NCBI RefSeq assembly: GCF_007655135.1
Contig: NC_045131.1
Coordinates: 5,146,001-5,210,000 of the forward strand
Source: Punica granatum
Lineage: Eukaryota; Streptophyta; Magnoliopsida; Myrtales; Lythraceae
Length of the DNA: 64,000 nt
Direction of reading: 5' to 3'
The stretch's first letter is position 1. Each line of letters begins with the position of its first letter. Both the position numbers and the translations under genes were made by a program. Under the pieces are notes generated by a model that saw only the letters and a list, made by a program, of their open reading frames with translations, ran no database searches and was not told where the DNA came from. Below, piece by piece: positions 37,992-51,739 of this stretch.

Positions 37992-40737
37992 GAGACAGTT
38001 TTTTCTGAGATAAATATCTAGTCATTATAGTTTCGGCTAAATAAGCTAGCACATTCTTTGCTCATTGTATCGCATTATAAATCAATAAGTAGTATTCCGT
38101 TTTATATGAGAAAAAATCTTATATGATATTTCCTGAATTTGATTAGTCGTCCAATTTTCTGATTAGTGATTCTTCTTTGATTCCACAATATTAATCCCGA
38201 GTCCATACAAAGTCCAATATATAAATAATTTTCTTATAAAATCAAACTATATATCACAAATGTTATCCTACTACTTACGACCGGCGGGCTTATGGACCCT
38301 TATTTTTTAAATAATTGCCGAATAGATGTTCTTTTCCTGACCCCCATCCAAAAAGAAATGTTTTTTTAATTGTGAGATAACTCGTTAAGTGTTTTTTTTT
38401 TTTTGGTGAGATAACTCATTAAATATCAAAAGAGAATACGGATCCCCTTTATTCATAATCTGAACAATAATGGTCATTCAGATACCCTTTACCTGTCCTT
38501 CACATCTTATCAAAGAAGATGTTGGTGATAATGAATAGACATGCACGTATACATCAAGGGGATTGATCTAGGAATACCTTCTTATAAACCAATTCATTAA
38601 CTTTGGCTCATGACTCATCGTACGTACGTATAACTTATTGTTCAATGAAATACATGGCCTACCATATATATATGCACGGGACAATTTGCACGATCGATCT
38701 GCCTGAAAAGGTTATCTCATATATGTATATGTATATATACACACACATATTTTTAAGTTAATCTCACTACGTAAATTCAGTGAATACAAGACTTAGAAGT
38801 TAGCACGGTCTTTATTATTTTGAACTTGCATTCGTTCAAGATCTCCTGATCTTTACTGGTTGTATTAAGATGGTCTTAATAGAATTTCACCAGTTATCAA
38901 AAACGAAATTCAATCTGGACCAATAGCCAACAAAAAAAAATTATTATTATCTTTTTGCATGACCTAACTATCTAATCCTCTCTTCTCCTTCGTGATCCCA
39001 AGAGGTTTAACTGACGCTATCAGAACAGGTTGTAAATTATTATAAATGTACCATGTCTGGTCTCTACTTGGACTGCATATATATAATTGTCAGGTTGTAC
39101 GTGTGCTTGTTGTTATTATATATATGCTTCCTATAGTAATTTATATGTGCAGCAAAGGGTGTGTTTTGGGAGGTATGCCCTCGTGTGAATATATATTAAG
39201 GGTCGCTTTCCCCGTGTGTGTTTTGTGATAATCGATGGTCTTGCAATTTTTAACCCAAACCAAACACATCCACTCTCTCCCTTAATCTTTTGAATCCTTA
39301 ATCTTTTGAATTAAATTATTCAAATAAGATTGTTCTGATAAACATACAGGAAGAATAAATACCCCCTCAATTGATTTGATAATGACGCGTATCACTTACA
39401 TTTATCGATGTATAAAATGATAATGGACCTTTGGTATATATTGCTCATGGATGCTCGCTAATATGTTGCACAAACAGAGAAGTATCTGTATATACCATGA
39501 GAATTTGATTTGAGGCCCAAAGAAAACTATTATAAAAACAACACATTGGTAAGTTTCTAGCTATGCCTCAATCAGTTTAAGGCGACTTAACCGAGCCATG
39601 TCGATCGAGTATGACTCAACTGCTCACATGCACACATATGTATTTATATAATTAAGAGATCATCAGATATATAATTAAGATCATCTCTCTTCAAACTGTC
39701 AATGGCATGTTAGACAAGAAAACATACACTTTGCTTTGATCATACACGGGCTTAACGCTGAGAAAACGACATCGAGCTAGGAGATGTGACAACCCATTAA
39801 TTTGACTATTGAAAATTAAAAGAGGAAGCTAGAGTTAGAGGAGAAGTTGGTGCAACTTTCTTCATTACCCCGATGAAAATCCCCTCTTGTATCGGAAATT
39901 TCATCCATTCTAATCCTGTATATTCATTTTCTGTACAAATCAACAGTATACTTTTCTTCGGTATTCGTTGACCTGATCCTAAACATACAGACACAGAGAG
40001 AGCCCCAACTCTACCTTGGAAGATACGGAGAGATAGATTTTCCTATCGATCAGAGGATGTCAAAAGCAATTCAATCATTTCTTTTTAGAAGTCTGAATGA
40101 TCATATTTAAGAAAGTTATGCATAGGATACAACTTTTGCAGTTACACTGGACGAAGCTAACATACATCAGAGCAACCTGCCGTATTAATTTGTTCAAAGG
40201 CTTTCAAGGGTGTGAAATTGTCGAAAATTTTTCCATCTAGCACTTACTGATATATTGTGACTTCACCGAAAGAAAAACTTATTGATATATTACATGAGAA
40301 ATTTGGCATGGCATGCATTGCGCACCTTCTTTTTTTTTTTTTTTTTTTTGATAAACAACTCTAGGGGTGTATATTCATTTCATGATATTATTCGGGGTAA
40401 TCTTTTTGTAAAAGTTCTACATATTTTCGAGGTTCTAGAGTGAATTGTCTTTGGTACATGAAAGCCAGCTAGGTTTTTCTTTTATTTTACAGAAAGACAG
40501 AGACAAAGCAAAAGAAGAAGAGGAGGAAGAAGAAGATGAAGCAGCAAAGCTTCATAAGGTTGCTGTCAAACCTAAAGTCAAAATGAAAGCGTCACATCAG
40601 GGGGGCCCACTTCCGTAGTGTCAAAGTAAAAGAGGACGAGAGTGCATGAGATCCCAACACCTTTCCATCAATTTTCTACTAACCCAATTTTTTTAGCTGT
40701 CGGCACAACTTTTCGCTTCACCAAAATGCGAGATTTT

Positions 40738-40905
40738 ACCATTTAAATTGGTTTAGATGGTCAATATTTTTTTCTAAATAAAACTTAAGATTTGAATTTT
40801 TTGAATGAAAAAATTTCACAATATGATAATTTTACTTCTTAATTGGTCGATTCGGCTCAAATCTGCATTAGCTAGGATTATAATTTTGAATACTGGGAGA
40901 TGCAC
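40738..40905 (+). mobile_element. SINE copy
   Basis: It follows the order of the better copies: an A-box-like TTGGTTTAGATGGTC, a B-box-like AGATTTGAATTTTTTGAATG, then TTTCACAATxTGxxAxTTTTACTTCTTAATTGG and CTGCATTAGCTAGG. It is strongly diverged. Confidence 0.5.
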
Positions 40906-41462
40906 ACCAAAAAAAGAATGTAGAATATTTTTCTTATGGCCAGAGTGAAGTTAACGTCTGAATATAGATTACTCTGTATTAATAGACTGATAGACTAATG
41001 ACACCTCATAATCTGAAATTAATTTTTTTATTTTCTAAAAGAAATTCATTTTTTCTCTCATATTTTCGTCCGAGGAGGATGATAATAAAACTAAATTTAC
41101 AAATTCAATCTTACATTAAAGATGATTACACAATATCTTTGGCGGAGGGTATGCACAAAAACTAATCACAATACAAATGTATGCCCTCCTATGTTTCATA
41201 TATACATCATGGATAAATATATGAGAACTTTTTCCTGAAAAATATAATATTATAAGTCATGACTTAACTCGTAACCTAAAGATTATGTCGTCTCGATATA
41301 TACTAGTAAAAAATCTCAAGGTAAATATAAGTGATGACATGAGGGTTGCTTCTTCTCCTCAAGTTCCTTGTCGGAGGGACCGCGCATTGTTAACATAAAA
41401 AAAGGAGTGATTTGATAAAGAATTAGGGGGACAGGTGATGTCACATACTCCTTTAACTATAC

Positions 41463-41496
<34 letters not shown>

Positions 41497-44400
41497 TTCA
41501 ATTTATAAAAAAATATTATTATTGTTATTTGTTTTGTAATGTCAGCTAAACAACTTAGCTTGCTTGGTTAAGTTTCTACCCAACACACATCTAAACTCGG
41601 ACTTTCTATGCTTTTTCCTTGCCACGTACGTACGTCCAACGTAGGTTCTTTTCCTCCATGCAAATGAAGAGAAAAGTAACCACATGCAATTACAAGGGAC
41701 TTTTATCTCAGACTAAAATTAATTTCGATAATCCAATTTACCGTCTAAACTAATATACGAAAACACGTACGGATAATTAGATTTCCTAACTCTCGTGTCT
41801 AGATGACTACTCAGGAAACAAGGAAAACAAAAATGTACTTTATTTATATGATTCGAATACTGGTTCATTCCTATATTGATCGATCCTAAAATATATTAAG
41901 TGTGGCATATATAATCGATATCAACAACACACTCAATTTATACTAATAATTAACTAACGAGAATATGATGTTTGATTCTTTTGGAAAGATCGAGAGGAAA
42001 TGGAAAAGAATAATCATTCATAGGGTTTGCTTAAAAAATGGTTCATTTTTTTGGTTTTCAAATCGTTTAGTTATTTTCTTATGTTTCACTCCATACAATT
42101 TGATAACCTAACTACACGGTTGACACTGTAATGACTTTGGTCGCAGTTTGTTTATATTCTTCCATTAAAAGGACCAAAAGACTCGGCCAGCTTTTCGGAG
42201 ATTAGGCTTTCCTTTAATTTCTACTATTCGTTTTCTTCAGCTCAGCTACCTTTTTCTGGGGCAGCTTCGAAGTCATAATAATAATATGACTTTTTTTTTT
42301 CCCGAGAAGGAAGGTCATAAGTCTAGTAAAGGAAAATAAAAGAATACAGCTGAAAGTCTCACTAGCAAGAATCGAGAATTCAGAATATTTTGATTCCATG
42401 CAAGAGTATGTGCTACTACATAATGATTTTTTTCCCCATTGTGCACCACGTGGTATTAATTCGCAATCCCACTGAGCCCCAATTAATCTAGCTCAGAGCC
42501 GAATTGACCCACTAAATTAAGCTTTCACAATCGTGAATTTTCTTTATTTAGAAGACTAGAAATCAAGAATTTATTTAAAATGAACAATTGTCGAACAATT
42601 TAAACCAACTCACTTTGGTCATAATATGACGTCATAACCATAGTTAAACAATGTTCCTTTACCAAGAAAAAGAGATGTTCCCTATTTACAATTTTTTTTA
42701 TCTTTATTGTTTTCTTTTATTACAAAAGGAGGTCTATGGATGTACTATAATGAAATAGAAAACCTCATGAGTAGTTTCATAACGAGAAACGAATAAAAAA
42801 TCTCTAAATTATCAAGCAAGAGGCGTGTATCACTGCACAGTCTGGATTACGCCCCCTTTGTTCATTTTTTTTTCCATAATTAGTTGGAAGATCATTCTTA
42901 CAGCAAAAGTTTGTTCGGATTGTGAGATACAAAAGAATATGAAAAATTATTATACAATTTTTTTATTGTATAATAGCCCTCCCTAGCTAATTACTTCTTC
43001 ATAACCTTGCGTTTCCACGGACCTATAAACAAGTTATAATTTTCAATCACTTCCATTGTTTTTACACTTTCTTTTTTAAGTGCGAATATGAGTATATCGT
43101 GGCAGAGATACATGTTTGAAGATTAATTATTGAATGAACTAGAAATATGCCCGAGGCATCACTTCTGAAAGCGAAACATTGCTTCGGTCCCATTCATTCA
43201 CCCGAAAGAAAACATGATCAAACATGAACGATTTTATACTTTTCATTGAATATCAAAGAGAGAAAGGAAAACATCAATTTCAAAATTTTTCATCTTGTGA
43301 AACCTTAGCCAGTTTAGAATATTATGATCAATGGTGTCACCTTAGCAATCTTAATTAATTGTGTATTAAATACAAGTTAATAACTGCAAGTTATTAAATT
43401 TTGGGCTATAGCCATCAGCTACTTATAATTATCAAGAGATTAATAGCTAATAAAGAGATGATATATTCGTCAAAAAAAATTCTTGCAATATGTGATAATT
43501 TCTTTAAACAAGCATATAACACGCTTCTAGAATTATCATTTAGCCCTTGTCTTGGACTGGCTGAGGTTTATATCTTGACAACGACAGTGACTCGGAACAT
43601 CGACATATTGGATGAAAATTATTAAAGAAGAACTATAAAAGACTGACTAGTTAGAGAAATTATAATTAAAATTGGGAAATCGGAAAATAACTAATCAAAT
43701 TAAAAATAAATATTTCATTACGTCCTGTACACGTGAATCGTATTTGTGATGAAACACCCATCAAACACACCAACCTCTCCTTATTCAAACTATTCAAATA
43801 ATGGTATCATCTGAAAAACTTACATATTTATATATAAGACACTAACAACCCTAATTGAAACACAAAAAATTATAAGGTCGTGGGGTCTCAAATATCTATG
43901 CTAATTTCATCATATCTTTACCCGAAGGTTCATTTTCTCTCAGTGGGTTCTTTTGGGCTCGAACCCTATTGGACATTAGTACCACAGCCAAAGCTTCCCC
44001 TCCACGAATGCAAACTATTAAATAGTTTTGTGTCATTGGTGAGCCAAACCCTAAATAAATACTGCCCATACGATCATGGTTTGATATGATAATAATCACA
44101 TTGCTTGGCCAACGGAAAGAAATGGGTCCATTACCCAAAAAAAAAAAACAAAAGGGGAAGAAAGAGGTCTATACTTGGGTACATCAAAGCATGTTTCGGA
44201 CTCGAGGCCGTCTCATTATTCCAATTGCACATCGTAGCTAGGTTTCTACTTATAGATACCAATTCGTACATCCGTACCTGCATGGGACTCTATGTCCGAT
44301 AGGTAGTGTACGTATATGCCTATGTCTTGATGGTTTTGGGGTCGGCCCTGTTAGTCCATCGAGAAGCCGGTTTAAGGCCAACCGAATTTGTAGTACGCAT

Positions 44401-44737
44401 AGTGCTAAGACAAGAATCTTGCATTTTATGAGCCACTGGCTAAGCTATTAGTAATTGGGGACTATAATATTTATTAAGAGCCTAGACCCCTTTTATTTTA
44501 CTATGTGAACTAATAAATGGAGTTATGATCATATAAGATAGAGAAAAGTATAAGTTTAATTAACCAAACACATAAATCTTCTTCAAGGTACATCAAGCTT
44601 TTTCTATCCTTGCATGGTTATCACCTGACTAATTATAGAGTTCAATTGATTAGTAAATGAGAAATGAATAAATATATTTATAAAAAAATGTAGAGAAATG
44701 AATAAACATATATATGATCGAAATTAATCCCATACAT

Positions 44738-44897
44738 GACCAACGTTGGTTGAAATAGTTCGGCGCTTATTTCCCTTGATAAAATCTCGAGTTCAAGTCT
44801 TGTGAATAGAGAAAATCCACGTTGGAGAATTTTACCTCTTAATGGGCTAACCGAACTCGAATTAGATTAGTCGAGGCTTATAGGACTTTTGGATATG
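44738..44897 (+). mobile_element. tRNA-derived SINE copy
   Basis: CAACGTTGGTTGAAATAG resembles a pol III A box, and CTCGAGTTCAAGTCTTGTG contains a B-box match (GAGTTCAAGTC) about 45 bp later. It is followed by GAATTTTACCTCTTAATGGG and GATTAGTCGAGGCTTATAGG. The element aligns over its whole length with the minus-strand copy at 46580-46763. There is no ORF. Confidence 0.65.
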
Positions 44898-46579
44898 TAC
44901 ACTGGTCCACACTAAAATATATTAATACCACTTGCATGAAGCAATTAGACTAAAATGATCCATTGATTAACGGTAAATCTTTTCCAATTGTACAGAGCCA
45001 TTTTTATCTTCTTTTTCACTAATGGAAGCAATCCAAATTAATCGGCTGGTCGTACATTTTCCCTCTTTAATTGTGATTGAGGCGGACTTGGACTTCATGC
45101 TTTTCTTGTAATATTTAACAAAGAATATTAGAGTCACTGACAGAGAATTAATTGTTGTATATATGGTTTGCACAAATCTTCATCATGACTCCTCCCATTG
45201 CATTACAAAAGCAGTCTCAATTTTCCTAACCGTTATGCCCATTGATGGGATTTTGAATATATACAATCTGATTATTGATTTAATCCCCCTTAATAATTTT
45301 GGCTGTCGATTTCATTAAATATATAAAATCATATATGTACTTAGATATTTTTAAATGGTCGAATTGTACTCTTCTAAATCATTGTTTTAGGCATCAACTA
45401 CTACCGCTTATAATTTTGATTGGCGATGACATCACATTTAACAGCTAAGGACAATGAAAGATGGTGAGATTGACAGTTGATCATAACATTATTTTATGTG
45501 CTACGTAGTTCTTATTTTATTTTGCCAGAAGAAATTAAATCGATCACGCGCAAAGTCCGCATTCGAACCATTATAGTGCAATCGACAATCTACAATGAAC
45601 GCATTCTTTTGAAAAACATCAATATTTTTTAAAGGTTATATAATTAATGAAAGAGATTTTTTTTTTTGTAACTCTCTTCCTCAAAGCATATAACAAATTA
45701 AATAAGATGGTAATTTTCTCTGTGTGTATCCATATCTATATTCAGCTATATATTTGTATATAAAAATGAAATAATAATTCGACTAAGTGCGTCATTTTTT
45801 CAAAATAATTGCCTTATAAGACATGGCAAATAGGCTATAATCCAACAAGTAACAACCACATTGCAAGGGAAATTAAAAATGATTTTCGGCAGATCTTTCT
45901 TCCGCCAAAAACCCAAAAATTAAAAAGAACAAAAATTAAACGGGCAAATGATTTGATTCCCTAATTAATATGCCATGAAGAAACGGTTGGACGATTATCC
46001 AAAAGAAGGGAGGACGACATACTTTTTTTAGTAGCCTTCTGAAATAACATAAATCATGTTGGACAATAGAAAACAGCAACATCGGTCTCATTGACTTGCA
46101 ATGTTTCTCGACAGATATGAAATATTATTAATGTCATCGAAATAATTATTTGAAGCCACAAATAGTTTATATCATGAATATAATTATGAATCACCGTGTG
46201 CACACATACACGTACGGCTTGACCTCACTGTATATGTCACTTTGATCATTTTTGGCTTATAACATTAAGTATTTCATCTTGACATTAGGAATACGATTAT
46301 GTCTCTATTAATACCATATTTTTGCGGACAAAAAATAAAGGAAAAATGGAGTTGAGTTTTCCTGTTGGAAATTATATATATATCTATATATATGTGTGCA
46401 CGCGCGCGCATATATAGATGAAATCTATTGGGATAATTATGTATTACTGTCATCAACGTGTTATCATGAAGGCGCATTACCCGTGCATTTGTCTCCCCTG
46501 TTATGATCTCTCTAATTATTATAATTGAGTTGACCATAATCTACATTGTATAAACAGACGATTAATGTCACGATTCTTA

Positions 46580-46763
46580 TTTTTAATGTGCACCTTAATA
46601 TCTGAAAGCCCAATCGAGTTCTGACTAATTCAATCAAGCGTGGTCGGCTCACTAAAAAGTAAACTCTCCCAGTGTGAATTTTTTTTTCATTCACAAGACT
46701 CAAACTCGAAACTTTGTTTAAAGAGAATAAATGCCTAAACCGCTTGAACCAACCATATTAGTA
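46580..46763 (-). mobile_element. tRNA-derived SINE copy
   Basis: On the minus strand it reads ATGGTTGGTTCAAGCGGTTT (A-box region), then TCGAGTTTGAGTCTTGTGAA (B-box region). A body GGGAGAGTTTACTTTTTAGT and GAATTAGTCAGAAC follow. It is the same family as 44738-44897 in opposite orientation. Confidence 0.65.
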
Positions 46764-48544
46764 TTCATGATTCTTATACCCATTTAAGTATAATCTTTTT
46801 TTTTTTCTTTTGATGGGTAAAAAATAGGACTTGTATGTGTTTGTGATATATCCATATAAATTTCTCAACAGCTTAGAACTTAAAAAGGTCGTGAATATCT
46901 ATATAAATAGAAACCACATGATCTGTGTCATGATAGCCACATTATTTACCTATCAAAAAGAATATTTGCTAATTATGTCCAAGCTTTTAGCTGCCGATCG
47001 ATTTATAATTTCTAAGCTGTTTGTCGATTCGATTTGTATATATTAATTGCAACTTGCAAGTGTCTCATGCACATAAAATATGTGCCATCTTAAATTATCA
47101 TTTTACAATTACAAGGGAGTAATGTACTTATTTTATTGTTTCGATGTACGAACGGGGTATAAAAATGAAAAATTAATATACCATCTAATGTGATATTTCT
47201 CCTCCCGGTGGTACGGGAACTTCATCTTTACGAACCGCACGCGCAGATGGTCAGCAATTACGAGTTATCAGTTATATAGGAATCGAGGATCATAGAAATT
47301 TTCTCCAAGGTCCATGTCCTGAGATGGCATAGAGAAGAGGATGATCACTGTTCCCAGCAAAACGTTACATGTTCACTTGGGTTTACTTGCTCCACATCTG
47401 GGCTTGATTGGGCCTTTCAAGCAAGATCCAGTATCTTAGCTAAACCAGACTAAAACTGGGCCCAGTCACATCTTAAGGCAGCCCAAACAGAAAATTTCAA
47501 CCCGGTTCGGGTTTATATGTCTTCCATTTTCGTGTCCCTTCTCAGATTCTCGACGGAACATGAAATTGAGTCTACCTGAGAAATGTTCGTCAACGTCAAA
47601 TAGAATCACAAAGTTCGTAAGAGGGATCGATAGTCTAAATAAAGGAGATTAACCCCTAGGCGAGTTTTCAAAGGAAATAGACCAGCGTAGGCTGCGTTTG
47701 ATGAGGGTCCGTGATTTTGAATGGATGGGGCGTTTCTCTATGTCTATGGCCAAGACTACTTCAATAGACTCTATAACTCCCAAACCAGCGGTTCTTGTAG
47801 TTTTTGTGTATTCGTGAAAGAAAAAGACTGAAAGAATGACATGTCAAAACAACAGTTAATCATTTTGCCACAAGCATATAACGAGCTTCATGTATATGAT
47901 ATAGATATACGGATAAGAAATAGTACCTCATGGCCTATTGGTGTTGGGCAAAAGCAATAGGGAACATATTCCAAAACCCAGTTGTAGTAGTTATGGAGAG
48001 CCATATATGATCACGATGCCATTTAGTCAGGACAGGAACCAAACCTCATCTCAGCTTTATGGGCGGGCCGTGGACTAACAGGACGGACTTGGGCTGGATA
48101 GCGGGCCGGGCTCGACCGTCGGGCCGACAAGCTCAAGATCGGTCCCGGGAAAGGAAAAGAATCTTCGGATTTTATTTTATTTTTTTCACCATCTGCTTCC
48201 TGTTCTGTGTTGCGTTTCTTTCCTTTGCTTAACCTTTGCCTGCGTTTCGTCCAGCAGGGAACTGTCGTTTCCTAACGTTTGCAGATAGGCCCGACCAAAT
48301 CGTTGAATGGAATGAAAGGAAATTTGGGGAGCAACAGAACAAGAAAAAGCTCGGTGAAACCGATGAAGATGCGGCGATGAAATCTAATTCTCGAAGCAGA
48401 GATAGGCATTATTCTTGCTGTCACTCTCAGATCGAACAACGATTACGGTGACCCAACAACTCATTTCTATTCTCTTATATATTCTATTCCCCTCTTGTCC
48501 TTAAAGCTTCCCCCTTTTATATATTCCCTATTCCCCCGACTGGG

Positions 48545-48633
48545 ATGGTCTCAAAGCTCCACACTCCCAAGAACCCGCCGAGAGCTTCTCGCCAGCTGCA
48601 ATGCGCGGAGAAGGCTTGCTCCGTCTCGACGGC
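48545..48633 (+). other. upstream ORF overlapping the carrier-gene start
   Basis: ATG 48545 opens a 29-codon frame that ends at TGA 48631-48633, past the main ATG at 48601 and in a different frame. If transcription starts upstream (TATA-like TTATATATT near 48476), ribosomes would meet this uORF first. If the TATA-like TTTATATATTCCC at 48516 is used, it may fall at or before the cap site. Confidence 0.4.
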
Positions 48634-51600
48634 CTGATTAAATCTGAGCTCCCCGATCCGTGCTTCGTCCCCGGTGGGCTGTTTCTTGATGATTCCCTCC
48701 CATGTTCTTCTTCCTTTGTGGCTGTGGTCTCTGGGAAGAGCCGGTCGGGTCCGAAATTGGTGGTGGGTTGTTCTGAAAATTTGAGCTTGGGGGCATTACG
48801 GGCGAGGGAGGGGTTTAGGAATGGTGGGTTCTTGTCCGTGAGCCTGTCCATAAAGGGGAGTGAGGAAGGCTGTTTTCCGGAATCGACGAAAGTTTTGGGA
48901 AACAATGGGGAAGGTGACAAACTTGAAGTGGCGGTGGAGGAGGAACAGGATAAGTCGAAGAAGAAGGGGAGGAAGTCGGGTGCTTTGAATACCACCAAGC
49001 ATCTATGGGCTGGAGCTGTTGCTGCAATGGTCTCAAGGTTTTGTGCTAATTCTCACTTTGTCTTGATTTTATGTGGTCCTCTCTTTGATTTTCTTGGCTC
49101 CTTTATTATGCCTATATTAGTTATAGTTTGTTCAGCGTTGTTTCATGTATTTGTTGGTGAGATTACTACCAGGACATGCCGCTAGGAAGATAGTTGTTTC
49201 GTTTAGGAGGGTATTTCAATCTCCATTGTTCTCTTATGTAATGCTATGGAATACATAAGCAGACTTCTTAATCCTATATATAGACTTTGATGCTTTAAGA
49301 AAGAAAGAGGAAGTCAAATTTAGAAATCTGAAATCATCGACTTCTTGTGATCTGTCAAACAGTTATGCATCATCATTGCTTGTTTTGTTACCATTAGGTT
49401 AGTTTAAAGATGTGGCTCCACCCTGTGGTGTGGAAACCTGAACATGGGACTTGCCTAGGAAATAGGTGAAACTTCTTCTCCACCATGTTCGTTCAAGTTT
49501 TTATCTCGAGTACAATCTTCTTGGAGCTTGCGAAGCTGTGTTTTGTTGAATTCTAATATTCAATTCGTAATATCAGAATTCCTTAAAAGATCATCAATCT
49601 CCTGAAGATCCTGACATGATTTTCTGGTTAATACGTTATAGAATGTGAGAGAGTTTTCACTCTTTGATTGATTGGGATTAATGAACTAACTCAATCATCT
49701 TCACATAACAGGTGCTTTTCTTGCCTTGTTAGGGCATGCTAGTAAATTCTGTAGGATAGAAGTGGCTTGTTTTGTATCTCTTCTGGGTTTGTGGATTGGA
49801 AATATTGGTTGGTGAACGAGTGAAATAGAATATTATCTACTTTTAGGTCTAGAATGTGATTTTTTGTCCCTACATAATACATGGCTAAAGAAAAAAAAAA
49901 CTCTGTTTTCTCTGCATCAGAACCTTCGTTGCCCCTCTTGAGAGATTAAAGCTGGAATATATAGTACGAGGAGAACAGAAGAACCTCTCTGAGCTCATCA
50001 AGAAAATTGCAGTCACTCAGGGATTGAAGGGATTCTGGAAAGGCAATTTTGTGAATATCCTAAGGACAGCCCCATTTAAGGCCATAAATTTCTATTCTAA
50101 TGATACGTACAGAAATCAATTGCTGAAATGGTCTGGTAATGAGGAAACGACGAATTTCGAGAGGTTCATTGCTGGTGCCGCAGCAGGAATTACCGCTACC
50201 ATTCTATGCTTGCCAATGGACACGGTACGTTTAGTCTTATGTTTGATTTCTTTTGTGGAAATAGGATAGAAAAACATCAGAATAAAGGTCATGGGAGGTG
50301 AAGAAGAAAAGTTACAGATTAAAAGAGAAGCGACCTGAATTAAGAATGAGGAGGATTGGGTACTTCATCCTTTTACTTGATGTAGGATTGCAGTGGGCAT
50401 ATGATGTGGAAGCTATTTTGTGTCAGAGCACCATAGAAGGTTGACATGAAATAGATTTGAAAGCCAGATATATGATAGGGGAGTTGGTGGTGGTGCATAT
50501 CATGATGGGAGAAAGTGATGCTTTGGACATATTAATACCACATTCACACTTTCAAGATGAGAAATTGGGAGTTTCTTTAGTTGGTGATTGAGGAAGTTTG
50601 TAATAAACTAACCTGCAAGCACTGGTCTAGTGGTTAGAGAGTTGAGCTTGGGTTTTCCACTACCTTGTGGGGTGCTCATGGCACAGGCTAGGCTCAGCAA
50701 TGGAAGTCTCTCATTCACGGATTTCCTTAATAACCTCTATCACAAATTTCTTCCATTATTCAGCCTTCATTGCAGTCTGACCTGTGCGAGATTGTCCATA
50801 TTACCCAAACTATATTTCTATTTTTTTTTCGTTAATTTGTCCAACTTGATTTTGGCAATTTTTAGATAAGAACAACGATGGTGGCACCTGGTGGTGAAGC
50901 CCTTGGTGGTGTGATCGGCACTTTCCACCACATTGTTAGGACAGAGGGCTTCTTCTCTCTCTACAAGGGCCTTGTGCCTTCAATTGTTGCAATGGCCCCT
51001 TCAGGAGCTGTTTTCTATGGCGTCTATGACATACTAAAGTCGGCCTACCTGCACACACCTGAGGGAAGGAAGAGGCTTCAGCACATGAAGCAGGAAGGGC
51101 AGCAGCTGAATGCCATGGAACAGCTCGAGCTGGGCCCCATGAGGACACTGCTCTATGGGGCGATCGCAGGTGCTTGTGCTGAAGCCACCACGTATCCATT
51201 CGAAGTTGTCAGGAGACAGCTTCAGTTGCAGGCACGGACAGCAAGGTTGGGCGCTGTAGCAACATGTATGAAGATTGTCGAACAAGGGGGTGTCCCAGCC
51301 CTCTATGCAGGATTGATCCCCAGCTTGCTGCAGGTACAGAGTAGATTTATTCTTTCACTGAGCTAACTGAATCACTTGCTGCTGGTCAAGTGGTTGGAGG
51401 GGTGCCCGAGTTGTGGTAGCACATCTCAGGGTTGACCCTAGTGAACCTGTTTAATGTGGTGCACCCAGATGGGATTTGTGGTTAGGCATCAAAATATTGT
51501 ATTTTTGGGCTTGTGGGTGGTTCATGTGCATGAGGTCGATTCCATAAGAAGTCTTGGTCAACAAACAGGAAGGAAATGATTAATAAGTAAAAAACACTTT

Positions 51601-51739
51601 ACATGATTAAGTTCGATTTCAAGTAGAATATATTGGCATTTTACAAATAGGAAACCTTTTGCAGGTTTTACCTTCAGCAGCAATAAGTTACTTTATGTAC
51701 GAGTGCATGAAGATAGTTCTCAAAGTGGAATCGAGGTAG
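48601..51739 (+). CDS. mitochondrial carrier family protein, BT1-like (BTL3 type)
   Basis: Four exons (48601-49037, 49921-50224, 50866-51333, 51665-51739) give 427 residues, about the length I recall for Arabidopsis BTL3 (At5g64970). The ~130-residue N-terminal extension ends in a Lys-rich stretch (DKSKKKGRKS) and is followed by three carrier repeats. Their signatures are visible: FVAPLERLK (repeat 1), LPMDTIRT (repeat 2) and YPFEVVRRQ (repeat 3). Partial G-rich signatures are GFWKGNFVNILR, SLYKGLVPSI and ALYAGLIPSLLQ. Each repeat should form two transmembrane helices. BT1-type carriers move adenine nucleotides or related metabolites across mitochondrial or plastid envelopes; substrate and membrane cannot be settled here. 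The gene converges on the ubiquitin protease gene. Introns 2 and 3 contain tRNA/SINE-like text near 50620 and 51375. Confidence 0.87.

Larger units (their letters stand above)
37992..48543. other. long gene-free AT-rich region
   Basis: Across more than 10 kb I find no ORF with a recognisable domain or plausible exon series. It holds SINE copies (40.74, 44.74 and 46.58 kb), (TA)n runs (41461-41497, 46373-46411) and poly(T) tracts (40329-40349). Near 47.4 and 48.1 kb are GGGCC/TGGGCT-rich stretches that probably belong to the distal promoter of the carrier gene. Conserved non-coding RNA cannot be excluded by eye. Confidence 0.5.

Noticed and set aside
48236..48451. 71-codon frame upstream of the carrier gene
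   Set aside because: It begins at a TTG codon, ends before the TATA-like motifs, and shows no known domain. It probably lies in promoter DNA.
50610..50760. tRNA-like text (CTGGTCTAGTGGTTAGAG) in carrier intron 2, and a similar piece at 51375-51500 in intron 3
   Set aside because: An A-box-like start is present, but no convincing B box or cloverleaf follows. They may be old SINE remnants, but I could not support a tRNA gene or define ends.
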